7,346 bases of DNA, from the NCBI GenBank assembly GCA_031260865.1, contig JAISKQ010000294.1, positions 1 to 7,346 of the forward strand, given 5' to 3'. Positions 1 through 5,879 of this stretch are shown in pieces. Both the position numbers and the translations under genes were made by a program. The DNA comes from Prevotella sp. GTDB taxonomy: Bacteria; Bacteroidota; Bacteroidia; Bacteroidales; Dysgonomonadaceae. Below the pieces are notes generated by a model that had not been told where the DNA came from, made no database searches, and saw nothing but the letters and a program-made list of their open reading frames with translations. The first letter of the stretch is position 1, and each line of letters starts with the position of its first letter.

Positions 1-108
1 TCTGTCCATAATAACTTTCGCTGAAGTGATTTCACCATATTCGCTGAATAAATCCTTCAAATCATTGTCGTTGATGCTGTAGCTCAACCCTGCAATAAAA
101 ATGTTCAT
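1..108 (-). CDS. RRM-type RNA-binding protein, N-terminal part (cut by window edge)
   Basis: Only the first 36 codons are present, beginning at an ATG read leftwards from base 108; the rest lies outside the window. The visible protein starts MNIFIAGLSYSINDNDLKDL and continues through FSEYGEI. This matches the first half of an RNA recognition motif: beta-1 carries the RNP2 motif (IFIAGL, residues 3-8), helix 1 is the DLKDLFSEYG segment, and beta-2 follows. The RNP1 motif that would complete the domain is beyond the edge. Small single-RRM proteins of this kind are common in Bacteroidota, where they bind single-stranded RNA and are thought to act in post-transcriptional control. The start is supported because the RNP2 strand normally begins one or two residues after Met in these proteins. 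It is probably an independent transcript, since a likely terminator and a promoter-like motif separate it from ribF. Confidence 0.85.
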   Translation of the reverse strand, partial: MNIFIAGLSYSINDNDLKDLFSEYGEITSAKVIMDR

Positions 109-263
109 TGTAAAAAAAAATAAAAAATTAAATAATTAAATACTTTGCAGAAGAAGTGAATAATAATAGAAAGCTAAAAAACTAAACAAGAAAGGTTACC
201 AAGAAGGGAAAATGACTTGAGAAGAAAATTTAAACAATACTGTTAAGAACTCTAATGCGGAAG

Positions 264-271
264 CAAATGTA
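264..271 (-). promoter_or_regulatory. Candidate Bacteroidota -7 promoter element for the RRM gene
   Basis: Read on the minus strand this is TACATTTG, an exact fit to the Bacteroidota -7 consensus TAnnTTTG. No good TTTG-like -33 box is seen about 20 nt upstream, where the sequence is plain A/T-rich. If used, transcription would begin near base 255-260 and leave a leader of roughly 150 nt before the RRM start codon. A weaker alternative, TAGCTTTC, lies nearer the gene around 168-175. Confidence 0.45.
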
Positions 272-279
272 AAAATAAA

Positions 280-307
280 AATCAGTTATTTAATATTTTA
301 ACTGATT
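280..307 (-). terminator. Probable intrinsic terminator of the HAD-ribF unit (possibly bidirectional)
   Basis: The arms AATCAGTTA (280-288) and TAACTGATT (299-307) are perfectly complementary over 9 bp around a 10-nt A/T-rich loop. Read on the minus strand, the stem is followed by TTTATTTTT, a U-rich tail. It lies about 60 nt beyond the ribF stop codon, where the unit should end. On the plus strand the stem is followed by seven T residues, so it could work both ways. The stem has only two G:C pairs, so it may be weak. Confidence 0.6.
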
Positions 308-328
308 ATTTTTTTGTAAAGTATCATA

Positions 329-362
329 TTTTATGCTTTTATCTCAAAAATAAGGCATAAAA
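329..362 (-). repeat. Inverted repeat just after the ribF stop codon
   Basis: The arms TTTTATGC (329-336) and GCATAAAA (355-362) pair over 8 bp around an 18-nt loop that could form a few more weak pairs. The structure begins 3 nt past the ribF stop on the minus strand. It has no immediate U-tract, so it is more likely a 3'-end stabilising hairpin than the terminator itself. Confidence 0.4.
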
Positions 363-365
363 AGG

Positions 366-1307
366 CTATATTTTGAGACTTTTATACTTCCGAATAACAT
401 TGATAACCGTATCTTTATCTTTTCTTATTTGCGCTTTCAAAGCTTCAATATCCGTCATTTTTTCGTCCGGACGGATAAAATCTATAAATTCGACTGTTAG
501 GTCTTTATTATAAAGGTCTCCGTCAAAGTCAAAAATATTGACCTCAATACTTATATTGTCTCCATTATGGAGGGTTGGACGTTTCCCTACATAGAGCATA
601 CCGTCGTATTTTTGATCGGCTACATACACATATACGGCATACACGCCAAACGCGGGGATCACTTTATAGGTTTCCCATATCTGAATGTTTGCGGTGGGGA
701 ATCCGATTGTACGCCCTACCTGAAACCCTTCAACTATTTTTCCCGAAATCGTATAATTGTATGACAATAGTTTAGCGGCTTTGCGGATGTATCCTTCTCC
801 AAGCAGTTTGCGTATCCGCGACGAACTGACATTATCCAAGCCGGGCAGAGGCAACGCTTCCACAACAGTCATATTCATCTCGTTGCCATATCGTTTATAG
901 TCGGAAAAATCATCTTCCCGGTTATGCCCGAAACGGTGGTCGTACCCGATGACCAAGGTGTTGGCGCCGAACTTATCTTTTAATATATCTTGCATAAACC
1001 GACGTGCCGGTAGTTGAGCCAGTTCTTTAGTGAAATCAAGGGATATGCAATAATCTACACCTGTTGTAGCCAGTCTTTTTATCTTTTCATCGTATCCGCA
1101 CAACAAAGCAGGTTGATAATCTTTTTGCAGTATTTTTCGCGGATGCACGGGAAAAGTGATTACAGCAGAAGGCAGTCCGCGTTTTTCAGCTACTTGCTTT
1201 ACCTGATCTATCAAGAAACGGTGTCCGGTATGCACCCCGTCAAAGAAGCCTATGGTAGCAACTAACGATGGATGCCCTATTTTATGCTCTCGGTCTATTA
1301 ACTGCAT
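366..1307 (-). CDS. ribF: Bifunctional riboflavin kinase / FMN adenylyltransferase (FAD synthetase)
   Basis: This 313-residue protein has the usual bacterial RibF length and two-domain order. It phosphorylates riboflavin to FMN and adenylates FMN to FAD with ATP, in the cytoplasm. The N-terminal nucleotidyltransferase domain (about 1-185) shows GFFDGVHTGH at 20-29, which contains the HxGH ATP-binding motif (H26, H29), and SSSRIR at 161-166, the counterpart of the ISSTxIR motif. The C-terminal flavokinase domain (about 186-310) has GRTIGFPTAN at 198-207 with the PTAN metal/ATP motif, GVYAV at 221-225, and the expected catalytic glutamate E255 in the IEVNIFDFDGDLY stretch. All key motifs are intact. 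It starts 12 nt after the HAD gene's stop codon and is probably cotranscribed with it. No FMN riboswitch is visible upstream. Confidence 0.97.
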   Translation of the reverse strand: MQLIDREHKIGHPSLVATIGFFDGVHTGHRFLIDQVKQVAEKRGLPSAVITFPVHPRKILQKDYQPALLCGYDEKIKRLATTGVDYCISLDFTKELAQLPARRFMQDILKDKFGANTLVIGYDHRFGHNREDDFSDYKRYGNEMNMTVVEALPLPGLDNVSSSRIRKLLGEGYIRKAAKLLSYNYTISGKIVEGFQVGRTIGFPTANIQIWETYKVIPAFGVYAVYVYVADQKYDGMLYVGKRPTLHNGDNISIEVNIFDFDGDLYNKDLTVEFIDFIRPDEKMTDIEALKAQIRKDKDTVINVIRKYKSLKI

Positions 1308-1319
1308 GTCTATTATACT

Positions 1320-1952
1320 TTAAAGTAATCCTTTGTCGGTAAAAACTTTCCTTAAATCTTCATCTTGATTGACAAGGTATGTTTCGAAACCTAATTTCTG
1401 TCCGATCTCAATATTCGCCTTCCCGTCATCGAGGAATAATGTCTCGGACGGTATCATGCCCGAATCGGACAATATGAAGTCAAAAATTTCCTTGTCAGGC
1501 TTAGCGCACCCTATCTCAAACGACAAGTAGCATTTGTCGAAATATGCCTGAATAGGTAAGCCTTCCGGTGAGAAATCTTTTGTTGACGCCCATTTCAGAA
1601 CAGACGGGTTTGTATTGCTCAATAAATAAACATTATATTTTTTACGGAGTTCTTTAATCAATTTCAGTTTGTATGGCGGGATGCCGACCAAAAAGCCTAA
1701 CCATCCGTTGTCAATATCATCTGACGGGATATTTTCGTTTCCGGCTAATCGGCGAAATTCCTTATAAAAATTATCAGGGTTTATCTTTCCTTCTTCATAT
1801 TCGAGGAAAATACCGTTCTGACGGGATTCTCCCAAATACGCTTCAATATTAGGGAATCCGATTGCTGTGAAACGGTCTAAGGCTTGTTGTTTATTCAGCG
1901 TTATAATAACTCCTCCCAAATCAAAAAGGATGTTCTTTATATTTTGTGACAT
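1320..1952 (-). CDS. HAD-superfamily phosphatase (subfamily IA, YihX-like)
   Basis: This 210-residue cytoplasmic hydrolase has all four HAD motifs. Motif I is FDLGGV (10-15) with nucleophile D11, motif II is LLSNTN (110-115) with S112, motif III is the lysine K151 in CAKPD, and motif IV is LFLDD (172-176) with D175 and D176. In motif I the usual second Asp is Gly (DLGGV instead of DxDxT/V), as in the branch that includes E. coli YihX (DLGNV), a sugar-phosphate phosphatase. A small helical cap lies at about 16-95. The substrate cannot be read from the sequence. Its place directly upstream of ribF suggests a flavin-pathway role, for example removing phosphate from the pyrimidine intermediate or from FMN, but this is inference. 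ATG at 1952 is chosen because MSQNIKN leads straight into the first beta strand; an ATG 5 nt upstream is out of frame. Confidence 0.9.
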   Translation of the reverse strand: MSQNIKNILFDLGGVIITLNKQQALDRFTAIGFPNIEAYLGESRQNGIFLEYEEGKINPDNFYKEFRRLAGNENIPSDDIDNGWLGFLVGIPPYKLKLIKELRKKYNVYLLSNTNPSVLKWASTKDFSPEGLPIQAYFDKCYLSFEIGCAKPDKEIFDFILSDSGMIPSETLFLDDGKANIEIGQKLGFETYLVNQDEDLRKVFTDKGLL

Positions 1953-1971
1953 ATCATTAAATTTATGCTTG

Positions 1972-1979
1972 CGAAGTTA
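1972..1979 (-). promoter_or_regulatory. Candidate -7 element for the HAD-ribF operon
   Basis: On the minus strand this reads TAACTTCG, one mismatch from TAnnTTTG. It lies 19 nt upstream of the HAD start codon, which would give a very short leader. No clear -33 TTTG box is seen at the usual spacing. Confidence 0.4.
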
Positions 1980-2022
1980 GCTAATAATTCTTTATGAGCC
2001 GCTGTTTTCAAATTTGTATTCG

Positions 2023-2030
2023 TATTTTTG
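2023..2030 (+). promoter_or_regulatory. Candidate -7 element for the recO operon
   Basis: TATTTTTG fits the Bacteroidota -7 consensus TAnnTTTG exactly and ends 20 nt before the recO start codon. A -33 box is not obvious. Together with the opposing element at 1972-1979 it makes the 98-bp intergenic region a divergent promoter region. An 8-bp palindrome, CAAATTTG (2009-2016), lies between the two. Confidence 0.5.
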
Positions 2031-2050
2031 TCTAATAAATTTTTATAAGT

Positions 2051-2773
2051 GTGCTTTATAAAACAAGAGGTTTAGTTTTAAATACCATTAATTATAATGA
2101 CAAGTATATTCTTGCGCGTATATTTACCGAATCATTCGGACGGGTAACTTATATGGTATCCAAAGCCAAAGGCAAGGGGGCGAAAGCTCCTAAATCTTTG
2201 TTTTCCCCGTTAGCCATACTCGATTTGGAGGTAGAACATCAGACGTCCCGCGATATTCAGCGTATCCGCGAAGCGCGTCCGGATGTTTATTTGTATGACA
2301 TAGCCGGTAATATGGGCAAAACCTCAATGGCATTCTTCCTATCCGAATTTCTGTCTCGCGTTTTGAAGGACGCGGATGATAGCAAGTTGCTTTTTGAGTA
2401 TCTCAACCAGTCTGTCCGTATATTGGAAATGACAGACAAAAGCATAGCTAATTACCATTTGGTATTTATGTTAAAGCTCACTCATTTCATGGGCTTTTAC
2501 CCAAATCTGGAGGAATACAAGGAAAACAGCTTGTTTGATATGATCAATGGCGAATTTGTACTTTACCAGCCTTTGCATAACCATTATCTGAATAGATATG
2601 ACAGCAAAGCATTGTCGTTACTTGCCCGTATATCGTATGAAAATATGCACCATTTTGTGTTTTCAAGACAAGATAGGATTACCATTATAAACAGGATATT
2701 AGAGTATTACCGTTTGCATCTGCACGATTTCCCCGCGTTGAAATCGTTGGATGTCTTACATGAATTATTCTGA
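2051..2773 (+). CDS. recO: DNA repair protein RecO
   Basis: This 240-residue protein is the RecO recombination mediator. In the RecFOR pathway RecO binds single-stranded DNA and SSB and, with RecR, loads RecA. The N-terminal OB fold (about 1-80) begins MLYKTRGLVLNTINYNDKY and continues IFTESFGRVTYMVSKAKG, which is characteristic of the family; the remainder is the helical C-terminal domain. There is no cysteine anywhere, so the zinc-binding cysteines of many RecO proteins are absent. The start is a GTG at 2051: an in-frame stop lies at 2036-2038, only rare codons (ATT, ATA) offer alternatives in between, and the family's N-terminus aligns naturally here. No Shine-Dalgarno is visible, which is usual in Bacteroidota. 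It is the first gene of a four-gene cluster, with 29 nt to the next. Confidence 0.95.
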   Translation: MLYKTRGLVLNTINYNDKYILARIFTESFGRVTYMVSKAKGKGAKAPKSLFSPLAILDLEVEHQTSRDIQRIREARPDVYLYDIAGNMGKTSMAFFLSEFLSRVLKDADDSKLLFEYLNQSVRILEMTDKSIANYHLVFMLKLTHFMGFYPNLEEYKENSLFDMINGEFVLYQPLHNHYLNRYDSKALSLLARISYENMHHFVFSRQDRITIINRILEYYRLHLHDFPALKSLDVLHELF

Positions 2774-2802
2774 CAATCCATAACTTTCAACTTATTATTC
2801 AA

Positions 2803-4596
2803 ATGACATTAGAAACAGTAAAAGAATCATATCATAAACTCATTGAAATAGAGGGAATAAAACTGTCGAAACTAAAAGCATCCATCTTTCGGGTGGGTAC
2901 ATCGCGGCTACTCGTTGTTTTAGTTTGTATTGTTTTGTGTTGGCTTATGTGGGGGCATACCATTGCGGTTTTGGCTGTTATCGGAATAGCATTGCTGTTG
3001 TTCCTTTTCCTGATGAAATATCACAACAGGCTGTTCTTACAAAAAAAGTATTGTGAATTATTGATTCAAAATGCTGAAAATGAATTAAAAGGTATTGATT
3101 ACGACTTTTCGGCATTCGATGGCGCTTCGGAAAAAGCCGATGCAAGCCACAGTTATAGCGTTGATTTGGATATGTTTGGCAATCACTCTTTCTTTCAATC
3201 CGTAAATCGGACGGTTACTTCTTTCGGTAAAAACAAGCTGTCCGATACTCTATTAGAGCCGTTAGAACGGAAAGAGGATATTCTTGCTCAACAGGAAGCC
3301 ATAACGGAATTAAGCCGTAAGACCGGTTTGCTGAACCACTTCAGGGCTATTGGACAAATGACTGAAACAGAAGATTTGAATATCCATTCTTTCTCGCTGC
3401 AATTTATGCAGACAAAATTATTGTCCAAGAGCTTCTGGCGATACTTTATTTATATAGCTCCCGCCGTATTTATCGTGGCTGTTATTTTGTATATCATAGG
3501 CTTGATACCCGCGTCTGTCGTCGGGCTTTGCTGGACGTTGTTTTTCTTGTTAAGCCTTGTTCCGCTGAAGGATATACGGTCTAAAATGAATCTGTTTGAA
3601 AAGAAGATAGATATATTGCAGACTTATTCCAAGTTGTTCAAGATAATAGAGACCGAGGAATTTAATTCGGCGTTGTTAGGAAATATGCAGAACAGGGTCA
3701 AAGCAGGACAGTCGGCGTCTTTGGCTATACATCAATTGAAATCATATAGTGATAATCTTGACCAGTCATCTACTGTTTTAGGTCTTCTTCTCCTTGATCC
3801 TCTCTTTTTCTGGAATGTTATTTTTTCGATAAAAATAGAAAAATGGATCATACAGCATGAAGATCATATATCAGACTGGCTGAAAGTACTTGCCGAATTT
3901 GATAGTTTGGTATCACTTGCCATATTTGCATACAACCATCCCGACTATACCTACCCGGAGGTATCGGAGTCGTTTGTCTTCGAAGGGAAGGATTTAGGGC
4001 ATCCGATGCTAAATAGGAATATTTGTGTACGCAATGATGTGACGGTTAATAAGCATCCTTTCTTCCTCGTGGTTACGGGAGCTAATATGGCAGGCAAGAG
4101 CACTTATCTGCGAACAGTGGCTATAAACATGGTCTTGGCTTGCGCAGGCGCGCCTGTATGCGCGACTTCTCTCCGGTTCTACCCGTTTCGGTTGGTGACA
4201 AATCTAAGAACATCGGATTCTCTCGCCGATAATGAGTCTTATTTCTTTGCCGAGCTGAAAAGGCTGAAAATGATAATTGACCGGTTGCAAGCGGGTGAGC
4301 CTTTATTCATTATCCTTGACGAAATACTGAAAGGAACCAATTCGGAAGATAAGCAGAAAGGCTCTATCGCCCTGATGAAGCAATTAGTATCCCTTGGAGG
4401 AACCGGAATCATCGCCACGCATGATTTGGTGTTGGGCAATCTGGAAAAAGAGTTTCCCGATGCGATAAAGAATTATAGATTTGAAGCGGATATTAAGGAT
4501 GAACATCTTACCTTTACCTATAAGATAAAGGAAGGTGTGGCGCAAAATATGAACGCCAGTTTCCTGATGAAGAAAATGGGTATAACCGGACTATAA
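2803..4596 (+). CDS. Membrane-anchored MutS-like ATPase
   Basis: This 597-residue protein carries the ATPase domain of the MutS family at its C-terminus but is not mismatch-repair MutS. Two hydrophobic pairs suggest four membrane segments: about 36-50 and 52-70, then about 213-233 and 236-254. The regions between and after them, to about 400, are helical and would correspond to a lever/clamp-like part. The ATPase domain (about 400-597) has Walker A GANMAGKST (426-434), the MutS-type signature RTSDSLADNESYFFAEL (469-485), Walker B LFIILDE (501-507, D506 and E507) followed by LKGTNSEDK, and the switch histidine H540 in TGIIATHD. The N-terminal mismatch-recognition domain with its Phe-x-Glu motif is missing. 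Such proteins are usually annotated simply as MutS in Bacteroidota; I know of no established function. Placement after recO suggests a DNA-related or envelope-linked role, but that is inference. Confidence 0.88.
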   Translation: MTLETVKESYHKLIEIEGIKLSKLKASIFRVGTSRLLVVLVCIVLCWLMWGHTIAVLAVIGIALLLFLFLMKYHNRLFLQKKYCELLIQNAENELKGIDYDFSAFDGASEKADASHSYSVDLDMFGNHSFFQSVNRTVTSFGKNKLSDTLLEPLERKEDILAQQEAITELSRKTGLLNHFRAIGQMTETEDLNIHSFSLQFMQTKLLSKSFWRYFIYIAPAVFIVAVILYIIGLIPASVVGLCWTLFFLLSLVPLKDIRSKMNLFEKKIDILQTYSKLFKIIETEEFNSALLGNMQNRVKAGQSASLAIHQLKSYSDNLDQSSTVLGLLLLDPLFFWNVIFSIKIEKWIIQHEDHISDWLKVLAEFDSLVSLAIFAYNHPDYTYPEVSESFVFEGKDLGHPMLNRNICVRNDVTVNKHPFFLVVTGANMAGKSTYLRTVAINMVLACAGAPVCATSLRFYPFRLVTNLRTSDSLADNESYFFAELKRLKMIIDRLQAGEPLFIILDEILKGTNSEDKQKGSIALMKQLVSLGGTGIIATHDLVLGNLEKEFPDAIKNYRFEADIKDEHLTFTYKIKEGVAQNMNASFLMKKMGITGL

Positions 4597-4607
4597 TATT
4601 GCATGCT

Positions 4608-5876
4608 ATGGAAGACATTTTACACTATGTATGGAAATTCCGGCTTTTTCAGAAAGGGCTGAAAACAACGGATGGGCAACCCATCGAAGTTATAGATGTG
4701 GGACTGCCGAATACAAATGAAGGTCCTGACTTTTTCAACGCCAAAATAAGAATAGGAGATAAGATTTGGGCGGGGAATGTTGAAATACATAGCTCTTCGG
4801 ATGAATGGGTCAGACATAAACACCATATAAATAAGAATTATAATTCGGTAATACTTCACGTCGTAGAGAAAGCTAATTGCGAGGTCTTTAACGAACGAGG
4901 TCAGTCTGTCCTGCAATGTGAGATTGTTTGTCCGGCACATATCAGGGATAATTACCATTTCCTTATTCACTCCGACACGGATATACCTTGCTGCAATTAT
5001 ATCGGTTCCATACCTTCAATTCACCTTAATTCGTGGATGAATACATTATTGATAGAACGTCTGGAAAGGAAGTCGAATCATGTGCAAGCTTTATTAAGCC
5101 GTTTCGATAATTCATGGGAAGACGTTTTCTATATATTGCTCGCCCGTAATTTCGGATTTGGACTCAATTCCGATTCTTTCGAGCGGTTGGCATTGAGTTT
5201 GCCGCTAAAATATATACACAAGCAAGGAGATAATTTGGTTCAGATTGAGGCTCTGCTGTTTGGACAGGCGGGTATGTTGGATAACATGAAGGTCAACGAT
5301 GATTATTTCTCATTACTAAAGAGAGAATATGAGTTCCTTAAAAATAAATATGGATTAATTCCGTTAGAATCATATCTGTTCAAGAGCTTGAGGATACGGC
5401 CTACGGCTTTTCCTCAAATCAGAACAGCCCAATTGGCCGCGTTATTGCATAGTTCCCAAGGTCTGTTTTCCCGGATAATAGAATGTGAAGATATAGGGCG
5501 AATCAGGTTAATGTTTCATGTAAATGCTTCTGAATATTGGCAAACGCATTATGCCTTTGGAGTAACATCGGAACGAAAGTCTAAATATCCGGGCGACGCG
5601 TCGTTGGATATATTACTCATTAATACGGTAGTTCCGATTTTGTTTATTTACGGGAAAAACATGGACAGCGAAATACATTGCGACCTGGCTTTGAGGATTT
5701 TGGAGACGTTGAAACCTGAACGAAACAGCATAACAAAACGCTTCTACAAGTTGAAGATGCCTCTGAATAACGCGGCGGATTCACAAGCTCTCATTCAGCT
5801 GAAAAGGGAGTATTGCGAACCGCGTAAATGTTTATATTGCAGGATAGGACATCAACTATTGATCGAAAACAAATAG
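4608..5876 (+). CDS. DUF2851 family protein, function unknown
   Basis: This 422-residue protein matches what I know of DUF2851, a family found mostly in Bacteroidota, without assigned function. It has no signal peptide or membrane segment. The N-terminal 90 residues hold the most distinctive pattern: EGPDFFNAKI (38-47), then W54, GNVEIH (56-61), W67, HKHH (70-73) and YNSVILHVVE (78-87). Spacing of an acidic residue after Pro (D41) and an E-x-H (E59, H61) at the end of a strand recalls PD-(D/E)xK nucleases with His in place of Lys; this is a hypothesis. The C-terminus has C403-x4-C408-x2-C411, which could bind a metal or cluster. I place the start at ATG 4608 because the MEDILHYVW opening resembles the family's N-terminus; a TTG three codons upstream (4599) is possible. 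It begins 11 nt after the MutS-like gene. Confidence 0.85.
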   Translation: MEDILHYVWKFRLFQKGLKTTDGQPIEVIDVGLPNTNEGPDFFNAKIRIGDKIWAGNVEIHSSSDEWVRHKHHINKNYNSVILHVVEKANCEVFNERGQSVLQCEIVCPAHIRDNYHFLIHSDTDIPCCNYIGSIPSIHLNSWMNTLLIERLERKSNHVQALLSRFDNSWEDVFYILLARNFGFGLNSDSFERLALSLPLKYIHKQGDNLVQIEALLFGQAGMLDNMKVNDDYFSLLKREYEFLKNKYGLIPLESYLFKSLRIRPTAFPQIRTAQLAALLHSSQGLFSRIIECEDIGRIRLMFHVNASEYWQTHYAFGVTSERKSKYPGDASLDILLINTVVPILFIYGKNMDSEIHCDLALRILETLKPERNSITKRFYKLKMPLNNAADSQALIQLKREYCEPRKCLYCRIGHQLLIENK

Positions 5877-5879
5877 AAT

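Noticed and set aside
1014..1265. 83-codon plus-strand open frame opposite ribF
   Set aside because: It is antisense to the nucleotidyltransferase domain of ribF, whose motifs are clear; there is no independent support.
4599..4607. TTG start for the DUF2851 gene
   Set aside because: It adds only three residues and uses a rare start codon, while the ATG at 4608 gives the expected family N-terminus.
4620..4970. 116-codon minus-strand open frame opposite the DUF2851 gene
   Set aside because: It lies wholly inside a strongly supported plus-strand gene, shows no family resemblance, and its translation is the complement of conserved coding sequence.
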